From assembly GCA_905234195.1 (NCBI GenBank), contig CAJOFR010000023.1, positions 1-39,057 of the forward strand: a stretch of DNA of 39,057 nt, in the 5' to 3' direction. The stretch is from an uncultured Selenomonadaceae bacterium (GTDB taxonomy: Bacteria; Bacillota; Negativicutes; Selenomonadales; Selenomonadaceae). The position numbers were made by a program, and so were the translations under genes. Below, piece by piece: positions 15,150 through 23,495 of the stretch; position 1 is the stretch's first letter, and each line of letters opens with the position of its first letter. The notes beneath the pieces were generated by a model. It was given only the letters and a program-made list of their open reading frames with translations, ran no database searches and was not told the DNA's origin.

Positions 15150-16034
15150 TTATTTTGCGTCGAAGGTTTTGCAGAGGTGTTGCATTAAAAGTTTTGCTAT
15201 GGGCGTAAAAATTTTGTGCTTCTTCCAAATAATATGCATGGGCGATTCTTGTGCGGGACTCAACGGACGAAAACAAAGTTCGCTGTCGTCTCCTGTGTAA
15301 ATAATTTTGTCGTAGCCGAGAGCGCAACCGATATTTTCTTTAACCATAATCGACGCATTGAAAATCATGTCGTAAGTCGCGGCGATTTTTATTTTTTCTC
15401 TGTCGTCACCAAGCCAACCTAAAAGCTCTTCGCTAAGACCTTGACGCGAACAAATCAGCGGGATTTTCAAAATATCTGCGCGAGTAATTTTTTCGTTATG
15501 CGCCAGCGGAAAATCTTTTCGCATAATCAACCCCCAAAGATTTTTCGTCGGGAGGGTGGCATAATTATATTTCGTCAAGTCAATATTTCCGTGCGCGATT
15601 ATCGCAAAATCCAATAGCCCGCGATCTAATTTATCCGTCGTCGAATCGCTGTCACTGCTGTAAAGGTGAAAGCGAACGCGCGGATAATTTTTTTTCAGCT
15701 CGTTGAGAACGCGGACAAAATATTTAAAGCCGTCCGCCTCCGCGCAACCGATATGAATATCTCCGCCGGTTACTTCGTCCAAAGATTTAAATTCGTTTTC
15801 GGTTTTGTGGACGAGTTCGATAATTTCTGCGGCGCGCTGTTTTAGTAGCAAGCCTTCTTCCGTCAGCGAAAGCCCCCTGCTTTTTCGATTGAATAATTTT
15901 TTGCCGAGCTCGTCTTCAAGTTCCTGCATTTGTTTTGAAAGTGCCGGCTGTGCTATGTGCAAAACTTCCGCCGCCCGCGTCATGTTGCCTGTCCTCGAAA
16001 TTTCCAAAAAGTTTGTCAGCGTCTTGATGTCCAT
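15150..16034 (-). CDS. LysR-family transcriptional regulator
   Basis: This 294-residue protein has an N-terminal winged helix-turn-helix (MTRAAEVLHIAQPALSKQ, about residues 18-35, then LEDELGKKLFNR) and a periplasmic-binding-protein-like effector domain. The arrangement is divergent from the acetyltransferase/hydrolase genes at 16138 onward, the classic LysR layout in which the regulator controls its neighbour. The effector cannot be deduced. ATG 16034 is at the family start position. Confidence 0.92.
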   Translation of the reverse strand: MDIKTLTNFLEISRTGNMTRAAEVLHIAQPALSKQMQELEDELGKKLFNRKSRGLSLTEEGLLLKQRAAEIIELVHKTENEFKSLDEVTGGDIHIGCAEADGFKYFVRVLNELKKNYPRVRFHLYSSDSDSTTDKLDRGLLDFAIIAHGNIDLTKYNYATLPTKNLWGLIMRKDFPLAHNEKITRADILKIPLICSRQGLSEELLGWLGDDREKIKIAATYDMIFNASIMVKENIGCALGYDKIIYTGDDSELCFRPLSPAQESPMHIIWKKHKIFTPIAKLLMQHLCKTFDAK

Positions 16035-16054
16035 AAAAAATTCCCCCGCCGAAA

Positions 16055-16111
16055 ATTATATCACAAAATAGTTTTTTGGTATTTTCAATCGAAAAATTTT
16101 TGTGGTAGAAT
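16055..16111. promoter_or_regulatory. Divergent promoters between LysR gene and acetyltransferase
   Basis: On the plus strand, -35 is TTTTCA (16082-16087), the spacer is 18 bp and the -10 is TAGAAT (16106-16111), serving the gene at 16138. On the minus strand, an extended -10 (TGATATAAT, box at 16055-16060) serves the LysR gene. The two promoters are close enough for one LysR-bound region to affect both. Confidence 0.5.
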
Positions 16112-16137
16112 TTTTCAAAACGAAGGGGGAATTTGAA

Positions 16138-16755
16138 ATGACATTGGAAGAACTTTTAGAAACTTTTGCGGACGAAAATCACCCCGCGATAAATAATCCG
16201 GGACGCCTGGATTTTTTTCGCGAGCTGTGTCAGGATTCGCGCCGCATCGAAATGGAACTCAACACGAAGTACAACACGCCCGAAGAAATTATCGAAATTA
16301 TGTCGCGGCTTACTCGAAAAAAAGTTGATCCGACTTTCAGACTTTTCCCCCCGTTTTATGCGGACTTCGGAAAAAATATCACCTTCGGCAAAAATGTTTT
16401 CGTCAACTCGAATTGCCATTTTCAGGATCAAGGCGGAATTAAAATTGGCGACGGCGTTTTTATCGGGCACAATGTCGTTTTGGCGACTGCCACCCACGAT
16501 TTAAGCCCGCACATGAACAGAAAACTTTATTACGCGCCGATTGAAATTGGTGACCATGTTTGGATTGGTTCCAACTCGACGATTTTGCAGGGCGTCACGA
16601 TTGGCGAATGGGCTGTTGTGGCGGCGGGCGCGGTCGTCACGAAAAACGTTGAGCCTTACACGGTTGTCGGCGGCGTCCCCGCGAAATTTATTAAGCGCGT
16701 CGATACGGACGAGGACGCGAAAATTAAAACGACTGTGCTTGACGGAGAAATTTAA
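16138..16755 (+). CDS. Maltose/galactoside O-acetyltransferase-like hexapeptide protein
   Basis: This 205-residue left-handed beta-helix acetyltransferase belongs to the LacA/Maa group. Hexapeptide repeats run from about residue 85 to 190 ([43 protein letters not shown]). The probable catalytic His is in ATATHDLSP. Such enzymes acetylate sugars or related acceptors with acetyl-CoA. ATG 16138 has AAGGGGGA 7 nt upstream and is preferred over the frame beginning at 16102. The next gene starts one base after the stop, so the LysR-controlled unit continues. Confidence 0.88.
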   Translation: MTLEELLETFADENHPAINNPGRLDFFRELCQDSRRIEMELNTKYNTPEEIIEIMSRLTRKKVDPTFRLFPPFYADFGKNITFGKNVFVNSNCHFQDQGGIKIGDGVFIGHNVVLATATHDLSPHMNRKLYYAPIEIGDHVWIGSNSTILQGVTIGEWAVVAAGAVVTKNVEPYTVVGGVPAKFIKRVDTDEDAKIKTTVLDGEI

Positions 16756-16756
16756 C

Positions 16757-17224
16757 GTGAAAAAATTTTTCTTATCGACTTTAATTTTGGCACTGATATT
16801 TTTGACGGGTTGCGGTGAAAGTCAATCGCCTCCCGCCGAAAAAATTTCACCGCCCGCCGCGCAGGAGGAGGGAGTTAATTTGAAAATAAAAATTCGTATC
16901 GGCGAAAAAGTTTTCGACGCGACACTTGAGGATAATTCTTCGGCGCGGGAGTTCGCAAAAAAATTGCCGCTCGAAGTCACGATGGAAGAACTCAACGGCA
17001 ACGAAAAGTATTACCGTTTTAGCGAAAATTTTCCGTCGAAAGATGAGCGCGTCGGGAAAATTCAAGCCGGCGATTTGATGCTTTACAGTTCAAGTTATGT
17101 CGTGCTCTTCTACAAAAATTTTTCGACGAACTACAGCTACACGCGACTTGGGAAAATTGATAATCCTGCGGGCTTGCTTGACGTCGTCGAACGTGGTAAC
17201 ATTCTCGTTAAGTTTGAAAAATAA
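16757..17224 (+). CDS. Lipoprotein with cyclophilin-like fold domain
   Basis: This 155-residue protein begins with a lipoprotein signal (hydrophobic LILALIFLTGC, lipobox Cys19) and a short Pro/Glu linker. The domain from about residue 40 (KIKIRIGEKVFDATLEDN, FAKKLPLEVTMEELNGNEKYY, RVGKIQAGDLMLYSS) matches the cyclophilin-like fold proteins (PF18050-type) common in anaerobe redox and hydrolase clusters. The function of that family is unsettled; peptidyl-prolyl isomerase activity should not be assumed. The start is GTG 16757 with GGAGA 8 nt upstream; the longer frame from 16541 overlaps the acetyltransferase and is not credible. Confidence 0.8.
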   Translation: MKKFFLSTLILALIFLTGCGESQSPPAEKISPPAAQEEGVNLKIKIRIGEKVFDATLEDNSSAREFAKKLPLEVTMEELNGNEKYYRFSENFPSKDERVGKIQAGDLMLYSSSYVVLFYKNFSTNYSYTRLGKIDNPAGLLDVVERGNILVKFEK

Positions 17225-17243
17225 ATTTCGAGGAGTGTTTATC

Positions 17244-18062
17244 ATGTTAAAATTTTTATTCGCGCTGATTATGACGGTTGTCCTGACTGTTCCGCTGACT
17301 TCATGCGCGCAGAGCCGTAATGTCACGATTGACGGGGATCACGGAAAACTTTCGGCGGTGATTCAGACGCCAAAGGGAAAATTTTTTTATCCTATGGTGA
17401 TGATTCTGCACGGGCTCACCGGCAACAAGGACGCTACTCTTGTGAAAAATATCGCCGACGATTTGGAGGCGCAGGGCATTGCGTCGATTCGTTTTGACTT
17501 CAACGGGCACGGCGAAAGCGACGGAAATTTTCAAGACATGACGGTTTTGAACGAGCTTGAAGACGCGCGGCACGTTTACGAATATGTTCGCGATATGCGC
17601 GGCGTGACGAGTGTTTCTATCGCGGGTCATTCTCAAGGCGGGGTCGTGGCGAGCATGCTTGCCGGCGAACTCGGCCAAAAAAAAATAAAAGCTATCGCGC
17701 TTATGGCTCCGGCGGCTGTCCTTCGTGACAACGCAAGGGCGGGCGAAATTTTCGGGACGAACTACGACGCGGAAAATCCTCCCGAATACGTCGAAGTTTG
17801 GGAACACAAAATCGGGCGCAACTACATTAAAACCGCGCAAACTTTGCAAATTTACGAGACTGCAGAAAAATTTCAAGGTCCCGCGCTGATTGTTCACGGC
17901 TCTGCTGACGATGTTGTTCATTACGGTTACGGTTTTCGTTATCACGATATTTACAAGGGCAGCGAGATAAAAATTTTGCAGGGATTCGATCATGGTTTTA
18001 CTCAAGATGAAAAATTGACTGCAGAAATAGTGGCGGATTTTTTTGCCCGTCAGCTAAAATGA
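17244..18062 (+). CDS. Lipoprotein alpha/beta hydrolase (feruloyl-esterase/BAAT-like)
   Basis: This 272-residue protein has a signal peptide ending in LTSC, with probable lipidated Cys21. The hydrolase core has the oxyanion motif LHGLTGNKD, nucleophile elbow GHSQGG (Ser130), Asp in HGSADDVV and His in FDHGFTQ. The overall shape resembles cinnamoyl/feruloyl esterases. ATG 17244 has AGGAG 8 nt upstream; the longer frame from 17097 runs through the previous gene. It lies 19 bp after the cyclophilin-like lipoprotein and 15 bp before another exported hydrolase, so the three probably act together in the envelope. Confidence 0.85.
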   Translation: MLKFLFALIMTVVLTVPLTSCAQSRNVTIDGDHGKLSAVIQTPKGKFFYPMVMILHGLTGNKDATLVKNIADDLEAQGIASIRFDFNGHGESDGNFQDMTVLNELEDARHVYEYVRDMRGVTSVSIAGHSQGGVVASMLAGELGQKKIKAIALMAPAAVLRDNARAGEIFGTNYDAENPPEYVEVWEHKIGRNYIKTAQTLQIYETAEKFQGPALIVHGSADDVVHYGYGFRYHDIYKGSEIKILQGFDHGFTQDEKLTAEIVADFFARQLK

Positions 18063-18077
18063 AAAGGAGCGATTAAA

Positions 18078-19220
18078 TTGAAAAAGTCTTTGAAGAAATT
18101 TTTGGCAGGAGTTCTTTGTTTTGGAGTTGTCGGAATTTCTGCGGCGGGCACTGTCGACGCGGCTAAAATTCCCGATTCTGCCGGCGCGGAAGTGACGGGC
18201 AAAATTACCGCCGAAAAATTGACGCTGACTAAAAATTGGGACAAAGTTTTCGCGAAGAGCGATAAAGTCAATCACAGAAAAGTTACCTTCGTCAATCGCT
18301 ACGGGATAACACTTGCCGCCGATTTGTACGAGCCGAAAAATTATTCCGGCAAACTTCCGGCGTTGGCAGTTGCGGGAGCGTTCGGCGCGGTGAAGGAGCA
18401 AATTTCCGGACTCTACGCGCAACAGATGGCGGAGCGCGGATTTTTGGCAATAGCTTTTGATCCTTCGTTCACCGGCGAAAGTGGCGGCACTCCTCGTTTT
18501 ATGGCGTCGCCCGATATTAACACGGAAGATTTTTGCGCGGCGGTCGATTATCTTTCCACGCTCGACAACGTCAACCCGAATAGAATTGGGATTATCGGAA
18601 TTTGCGGTTGGGGCGGTCTCGGCTTGAACGCGGCGGCTATCGACACGAGGATTAAAGCGACGGTCGTCACCACGATGTACGACATGAGCCGCGTCATTGC
18701 GAATGGCTATTTTGATTACGAAAAAGATGCAGAGACTTTGAAGCGCGAACGTCAGCAAAATCGAATTAACTTGAACGCGCAGCGCACAGCCGACTACAAG
18801 GCGGGCACTTACAAGCGCGCGGGCGGTGTCGTCGATGATCCTTCGGACATGCCGCAGTTTGTGAAGGATTATTACGCTTACTACAAGACGGAGCGCGGTT
18901 ATCATAAACGTTCGCTCAATTCAAACGGCGGCTGGAATGTGACGAGCGCAATTTCCTTTACGAATATGCCGCAACTGACTTACATTGACGAGATTCAAAA
19001 TCCCGTGCTGATTGTTCATGGCGAAAACGCTCATTCGAGATATTTTTCTGAAGATGCTTTCGAGAAAATGACGGGCGTCAAACGTTCGGGTTTGGATACG
19101 GTTGCCGGCAACAAGGAGCTGTTGATTATTCCCGGCGCGACGCACGTTGACCTTTACGACAATCTTAACGCGATTCCCTTCGATAAGATAGAAAGTTTTT
19201 TCAAAGCTAATTTGAGATAA
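18078..19220 (+). CDS. Exported alpha/beta hydrolase with cysteine at the nucleophile elbow
   Basis: This 380-residue protein has an N-terminal signal peptide (KKFLAGVLCFGVVGISAAG then AKIP). It resembles the YcjY/dienelactone-hydrolase-like group of alpha/beta hydrolases. The elbow reads GICGWGG, placing Cys176 where most relatives have Ser, as in dienelactone hydrolase. The acid is probably within VHGENAHSR and the base is His in IPGATHVDLYD. The start is TTG 18078 with AAGGAGCG upstream, partly overlapping the previous stop. It closes the LysR-flanked unit and is followed by repeat copy B. Confidence 0.82.
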   Translation: MKKSLKKFLAGVLCFGVVGISAAGTVDAAKIPDSAGAEVTGKITAEKLTLTKNWDKVFAKSDKVNHRKVTFVNRYGITLAADLYEPKNYSGKLPALAVAGAFGAVKEQISGLYAQQMAERGFLAIAFDPSFTGESGGTPRFMASPDINTEDFCAAVDYLSTLDNVNPNRIGIIGICGWGGLGLNAAAIDTRIKATVVTTMYDMSRVIANGYFDYEKDAETLKRERQQNRINLNAQRTADYKAGTYKRAGGVVDDPSDMPQFVKDYYAYYKTERGYHKRSLNSNGGWNVTSAISFTNMPQLTYIDEIQNPVLIVHGENAHSRYFSEDAFEKMTGVKRSGLDTVAGNKELLIIPGATHVDLYDNLNAIPFDKIESFFKANLR

Positions 19221-19246
19221 AATTTTTCCCTCTTTGAATCTAGCAT

Positions 19247-19342
19247 CTACTTTTCTTTTGGCGCAAAAGAAAAGTAGCAAAAGAAAACTGCCCGCAGAGG
19301 TCGCATCACGCGACCAAATGCGGGCGGCCGCCCATCCTTGGG
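19247..19342 (+). repeat. Dispersed three-hairpin repeat, copy B
   Basis: Sense orientation relative to the hydrolase gene ending at 19220. Hairpin I (19247-19277) has perfect 14-bp arms CTACTTTTCTTTTG/CAAAAGAAAAGTAG around GCG. Hairpin II (19290-19325) is complete. Hairpin III begins GGCCGCCCATCCTTGGG but the outer part of its 3' arm is missing and there is no T-run, so this copy has lost its terminator-like end. Confidence 0.85.
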
Positions 19343-19371
19343 TTTCATACTATCCCCTTGCCCCTAATCTC

Positions 19372-19400
19372 TGGACACTAATCCCCAGATATGGTATGAT
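19372..19400 (+). promoter_or_regulatory. Promoter of the diaminopimelate dehydrogenase gene
   Basis: The -35 is TGGACA (19372-19377), the spacer is 17 bp and the -10 is TATGAT (19395-19400). The -35 lies in the low-complexity tail that follows repeat copy B. Confidence 0.55.
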
Positions 19401-19437
19401 TGATTAAAATAATTTTGGAGCAGGAGGAATTTTTTTG

Positions 19438-20418
19438 ATGAAGATAGGAATTTTGGGCTACGGAAATCTTGGGCGCGGAGTCGAGTTCACCGTTAAAGAA
19501 AATCCCGACGCGGAACTTGTCGCAGTCTTCACGCGCAGAAATCCTGCCGACGTGAAAATTAATACGCCGAATGTCCCCGTCGTCAGAGCGAACGACGCCG
19601 AAAATTGGATTGATAAAATCGACGTAATGATTCTTTGCGGGGGCAGCGCAACCGACCTCCCGAAACAAACTCCCGAATTTGCGAAAATGTTTAACGTCGT
19701 CGACAGTTTCGACACACACGCGAAAATCCCCGAACATTTTGCCAACGTCGACGCGGCGGCGAAAAAATCCAATCACGTCGCGATAATTTCTGTCGGCTGG
19801 GATCCCGGACTTTTTTCATTGGCGCGCGCATATTCCTCCGCGATTCTCCCCGACGGCAAGGACTACACTTTTTGGGGCAAGGGCGTCAGTCAAGGTCACT
19901 CCGACGCGATTCGCCGCATTAAGGGCGTGAAAAATGCTAAGCAGTACACCATACCGATTGACGCCGCGCTTGAGGCTGTCCGTAGCGGAAAAAATCCGGA
20001 GCTTACGACGCGACAAAAACACCTGCGCGAATGTTTCGTCGTGCTCGAAGAAAATGCCGACGCCGCCAAAGTCGAACGCGAAATTAAAACCATGCCGAAT
20101 TATTTTGCTGACTACGATACGATTGTAAATTTTATCAGCGAGGAAGAACTGCAAAAAAATCACAGCGGGCTTGCGCACGGCGGATTTGTCATTCGTTCGG
20201 GCAACACCGGCGAAAATAAAAAGCACAACCATATTTTTGAGTTCAGCCTCAAGCTCGATTCAAATCCGGAGTTCACGACGAGCGTTTTGCTTGCTTACGC
20301 GCGCGCGGCTCACCGTCTGCAAAGAGAAGGTAAATCCGGCTGCATGACTGTGCTCGACGTCCCGCCCGCTTATCTTTCGGCAAAGGACGGCGCGGAACTT
20401 CGGGCGCACTTGCTCTAA
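19438..20418 (+). CDS. ddh: meso-Diaminopimelate D-dehydrogenase
   Basis: This 326-residue NADP-dependent enzyme makes meso-diaminopimelate in one step from tetrahydrodipicolinate, for peptidoglycan and lysine. It has the Rossmann loop GILGYGNLGRG near the N-terminus, and the family blocks VDSFDTHAKIPEHF, VGWDPGLFSL, FWGKGVSQGHSDAIRRI and HNHIFEFSLKLDSNPEFT. ATG 19438 is used; TTG 19435 is also in range of the AGGAGGA at 19422-19428. Ddh occurs patchily in Firmicutes. The next gene starts 4 bp after the stop. Confidence 0.95.
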   Translation: MKIGILGYGNLGRGVEFTVKENPDAELVAVFTRRNPADVKINTPNVPVVRANDAENWIDKIDVMILCGGSATDLPKQTPEFAKMFNVVDSFDTHAKIPEHFANVDAAAKKSNHVAIISVGWDPGLFSLARAYSSAILPDGKDYTFWGKGVSQGHSDAIRRIKGVKNAKQYTIPIDAALEAVRSGKNPELTTRQKHLRECFVVLEENADAAKVEREIKTMPNYFADYDTIVNFISEEELQKNHSGLAHGGFVIRSGNTGENKKHNHIFEFSLKLDSNPEFTTSVLLAYARAAHRLQREGKSGCMTVLDVPPAYLSAKDGAELRAHLL

Positions 20419-20421
20419 AAA

Positions 20422-21180
20422 ATGGCACTGACATTGCCGAAGCCGCCTACCCCGCCGACGCCGCCCGCCGTCGACAAAGGAGAGGCAGCACAGTCGACAG
20501 ACTCCAACGCGAAAATCGACGCGCACCAATTTTTTCAGATACCTTTTCAGCGCGAAACGCAAGAGGAAATCCCCGCCGAAGCTCCAAAAAAAAATCCGCC
20601 CGCCGTTAATCGAACGGTCACGACGCCGGAAAATATGGCACGCGACGCCGTTGCGAATGGGGCGGGCGCGCTGACGAAAAGAACTGTCACAAAACCGAAC
20701 GACGAAAAAAATTCCGACGCGCCTAAAAATCAACAGGTCATTCAAGTCCCGCCAAACTCCAATCTTGCCGTTGACGATTATGATCGCGGCAAGGAGATTC
20801 TGCGCGAATTTCAGCAGGAGGATTTACAAAACGCCGGCAACAATCAGACTTCGACGGAGACGCCGCGAAATTTTAATCCGCATCTCAATCAGCCCGAAGA
20901 GCACAGCGGAATTTATTGGATTGTCACTTTAATTATCGTGGGTGCGATGAGTTTTGCCCTCGTGAAAAAATTTTTGCTGACTAAAAATCCTAAGCTCAAG
21001 AAGTCCGATTTATTCAGCGAGCAAAGTGAAAAGTTGCAGGCGACGAAAAATAAAATCGTCAAGCCCGCGAAAAATCCGCCGCCCGTTAAACCCGTTAAGC
21101 CGACGAAAATTGTTAAGCCGATTCGTCTTCCGAAGAAGGACGACGACGACAAGGGCAAGCACTTTGAAATTAGAGTCTAG
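20422..21180 (+). CDS. Proline-rich single-pass membrane protein of unknown function
   Basis: This 252-residue protein has a proline-rich N-terminus (PKPPTPPTPPAVDK), a long polar and probably disordered region, one membrane helix at about residues 165-184 (IYWIVTLIIVGAMSFALVKKF) and a Lys/Pro-rich tail (repeated KPVKPTK/VKPIRLPKK). There is no signal peptide. The positive tail after the helix suggests the tail is cytoplasmic and the long N-terminal part lies outside, though this is inference. ATG 20422 lies 4 bp after ddh with no clear ribosome binding site, so it is probably translated by coupling. I recognise no family. Proximity to ddh hints at an envelope role. Confidence 0.6.
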   Translation: MALTLPKPPTPPTPPAVDKGEAAQSTDSNAKIDAHQFFQIPFQRETQEEIPAEAPKKNPPAVNRTVTTPENMARDAVANGAGALTKRTVTKPNDEKNSDAPKNQQVIQVPPNSNLAVDDYDRGKEILREFQQEDLQNAGNNQTSTETPRNFNPHLNQPEEHSGIYWIVTLIIVGAMSFALVKKFLLTKNPKLKKSDLFSEQSEKLQATKNKIVKPAKNPPPVKPVKPTKIVKPIRLPKKDDDDKGKHFEIRV

Positions 21181-21214
21181 TGGATAGGGATAAGAGGATA
21201 GAGATAGTGTAAAA

Positions 21215-21322
21215 AAAGAGAGGCCGCCCAAGGATGGGCGGCCGCCCGCATTTGGTCGCGTGACGCGACCTCTGCGGGCAGTTTTCTTTTGCTTCTTTTC
21301 TTTTGCGCCAAAAGAAAAGAAG
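21215..21322 (-). repeat. Dispersed three-hairpin repeat, copy C
   Basis: On the minus strand, downstream of the EamA transporter gene: hairpin I at 21292-21322 (arms CTTCTTTTCTTTTG/CAAAAGAAAAGAAG), hairpin II at 21244-21279 (inner stem extended to 7 bp, CGCGACC/GGTCGCG), hairpin III at 21222-21243 (GGCCGCCCA/TGGGCGGCC), then TCTCTTTTTTT. It lies in a convergent gap and would end the transporter transcript. Confidence 0.85.
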
Positions 21323-21352
21323 AAAGGAAAAAATTTCTCTAAAAACTAACCT

Positions 21353-22186
21353 CTAAGAGTGTTGGACGAGGAAAATTCCCGACAAGACCATTGCCATGCC
21401 AAAAATCATCGTGACGGTAAGCGGCTCTCCTAAACAAATTACGCCGCTTATTACGCTGACAACCGGCACTGCCAAAACCGAAATTGAGGCCTTGCTCGCG
21501 TCCATGTGCATCAAAATGTAAGCCCAAATGAAAAATGCCAACGCCGATGCCAAAATTCCGTTGTAGAGCAGACAAGCGACCGCCGTCACCGTCCAATTAA
21601 CTTGAGTGTTACCGAAAATTAGCGTGTATGTTGCCAACAAAATCGCCGCGATTGTCATTTGCCACGTCGTCAAAGCTACCGGCTCGCAACCCGACAATTT
21701 TGCTTTCATTATGACGTTGCCGACTGCCCAGACCACCGCCGCCAATAACGCCAAAAGCATTGCGAAAAATCTGCCGCTTAAATCGACGTTCATCAAAACG
21801 CTGACTCCGAATATGCTCAAGGCGATACCGAAAATTTTTTTCGCGGTAAGCGGCTCTTTCAGGAAGAAGTACGCCAAAATCGTTACCCAAACCGGCATCG
21901 TGTAGTTCAGCATGGAAACTAAGCCGGCGTTCAAAAACTGGAAACAAAATTGCACCAACATGGAGCAGAACGAAATTTGGAACGCGCCGCTCAAAAAAAT
22001 CCAGCCCCATAATTTTTTGGGAGGCAACGGCAATTTTCTGATAAAGGCAACCAACAAAAGCACCGCCGCCCCCAAACTGAATCGGCACGTCACGAACATT
22101 TCGGGCGAAAAGAAATTGCTTGCCGTCTTCATGACGACGAAATTAAATCCCCAAATCAGGCAGAGTATGCTTAACGCGCGTAACAT
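21353..22186 (-). CDS. EamA/DMT-family transporter
   Basis: This 277-residue integral membrane protein has about ten predicted helices in two EamA halves (first half from LRALSILCLIWGFNFVVMK, second from LLALLAAVVWAVGNVIMK). These are drug/metabolite-type exporters, often for amino acids; the substrate is unknown. The longest frame starts at 22240, but ATG 22186 gives the family-like start and overlaps the metK stop by one base (TAATG), so it is coupled to metK. Repeat copy C follows the stop. Confidence 0.88.
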   Translation of the reverse strand: MLRALSILCLIWGFNFVVMKTASNFFSPEMFVTCRFSLGAAVLLLVAFIRKLPLPPKKLWGWIFLSGAFQISFCSMLVQFCFQFLNAGLVSMLNYTMPVWVTILAYFFLKEPLTAKKIFGIALSIFGVSVLMNVDLSGRFFAMLLALLAAVVWAVGNVIMKAKLSGCEPVALTTWQMTIAAILLATYTLIFGNTQVNWTVTAVACLLYNGILASALAFFIWAYILMHMDASKASISVLAVPVVSVISGVICLGEPLTVTMIFGMAMVLSGIFLVQHS

Positions 22187-23376
22187 TATTTCAAACCGGC
22201 TTGTTCGCGCAAAATTTCTGCCTTGTCCACGCGCTCCCACGAGAAGTCAACGTCAGTCCTGCCGAAGTGTCCGTAAGCGGAAGTCTGACGATAAATCGGG
22301 CGGCGCAAGTCAAGCATCTTGATAATCCCCGCCGGACGCAGGTCGAAATTATTTTTGACGAGCTGCGCGATAATTTTTTCGTCAACTTTATTCGTGCCGA
22401 AGGTGTCGACGTTCACCGCGACGGGGTGAGCCACGCCGATAGCGTAGGCGAGCTGAATTTCGCACTTGTCGGCAAGACCTGCCGCGACGATATTTTTTGC
22501 GACGTAGCGCGCGGCATAAGAGGCACTGCGGTCAACCTTCGTGGGATCTTTCCCGCTGAACGCGCCGCCGCCGTGACGAGCAAACCCGCCGTAAGTGTCG
22601 ACGATAATTTTTCTGCCGGTCAAGCCCGAATCTCCTTGCGGTCCTCCGATTACAAACTTGCCGGTCGGATTCACAAAGTATTTCGTCTCCGCCGTCAAAA
22701 GTTCTTCGGGAATTGTCGGCTTGATGACGTATTTAATCATGTCGGATTTAATTTGTTCAAGAGTTACGTTCGGATTGTGTTGCGTCGAAATTACGACGGT
22801 ATCGACGGCGACGGGTTTGCCGTCCTCGTAAATCACGGTGACTTGAGTTTTTCCGTCGGGGCGCAAATAATTCAGCTCGCCGGTAACTTTTCTAATCTCT
22901 GCAAGTTTGTAGGCAAGTTTATGTGCAAGAGAAATTGGCAGCGGCATATATTCGGGCGTCTCGTTCGTGGCGTAGCCGAACATCATTCCCTGATCTCCCG
23001 CGCCGATTGCGTCTTCGATTTCCATATTTCCTTCGCGGGATTCCAGCGCGCGGTCGACGCCCTGCGCAATATCAGGCGATTGTTCGTCAAGCGAAATTAA
23101 AACTCCGACTGTATCCGCGTCGAAGCCGTAAGAAGAATTTGTATAGCCGATTTCTCGAATCGCCTCGCGGATAATTCTGGAAATATCAACGTAACAATGC
23201 GTAGAAATTTCCCCGACAACGTGAACTTGCCCGGTTGTCACGACGGTTTCGCAGGCTACGCGCCCTTCGGGGTCGCGCTCAAGTATCGCGTCCAAAATGC
23301 TGTCGGAAATTCTGTCAGCGACTTTATCGGGGTGTCCTTCGGTAACTGATTCAGATGTAAATAAAGTTCTTGTCAA
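22186..23376 (-). CDS. metK: S-adenosylmethionine synthetase
   Basis: This enzyme of about 396 residues forms SAM from methionine and ATP. The motifs are [31 protein letters not shown] and [17 protein letters not shown]. The start is uncertain: GTG 23385 has no spaced ribosome binding site, while TTG 23376 lies behind GAGAG and yields [10 protein letters not shown], close to the usual start. The upstream region (23386-23450) is too short and shows no SAM-riboswitch core. EamA transporter translation is coupled at its end. Confidence 0.96.
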   Translation of the reverse strand: MTRTLFTSESVTEGHPDKVADRISDSILDAILERDPEGRVACETVVTTGQVHVVGEISTHCYVDISRIIREAIREIGYTNSSYGFDADTVGVLISLDEQSPDIAQGVDRALESREGNMEIEDAIGAGDQGMMFGYATNETPEYMPLPISLAHKLAYKLAEIRKVTGELNYLRPDGKTQVTVIYEDGKPVAVDTVVISTQHNPNVTLEQIKSDMIKYVIKPTIPEELLTAETKYFVNPTGKFVIGGPQGDSGLTGRKIIVDTYGGFARHGGGAFSGKDPTKVDRSASYAARYVAKNIVAAGLADKCEIQLAYAIGVAHPVAVNVDTFGTNKVDEKIIAQLVKNNFDLRPAGIIKMLDLRRPIYRQTSAYGHFGRTDVDFSWERVDKAEILREQAGLK

Positions 23377-23402
23377 ATCTACCACTCTCTTTCAAAAATT
23401 TA

Positions 23403-23450
23403 TTGACTTCAAATATTTTTCAAGGTAACATATTTGCGCGGAAGTGTCAA
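23403..23450. promoter_or_regulatory. Overlapping divergent promoters (metK / MBL-fold gene)
   Basis: Plus strand: -35 TTGACT (23403-23408), 17-bp spacer, -10 TAACAT (23426-23431), for the gene at 23496. Minus strand: -35 TTGACA (23445-23450), 17-bp spacer, -10 TACCTT (23422-23427), for metK. The two -10 boxes overlap by two bases, so polymerase cannot occupy both at once. Confidence 0.6.
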
Positions 23451-23495
23451 CCAATTTTATCGGTGACAGGCAATAACTGAGTGGAGGTTTTTAAC

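Noticed and set aside
23386-23480. SAM riboswitch before metK
   Set aside because: The leader between the mapped promoter and the start is too short, and no conserved SAM-I or other riboswitch core was recognised.
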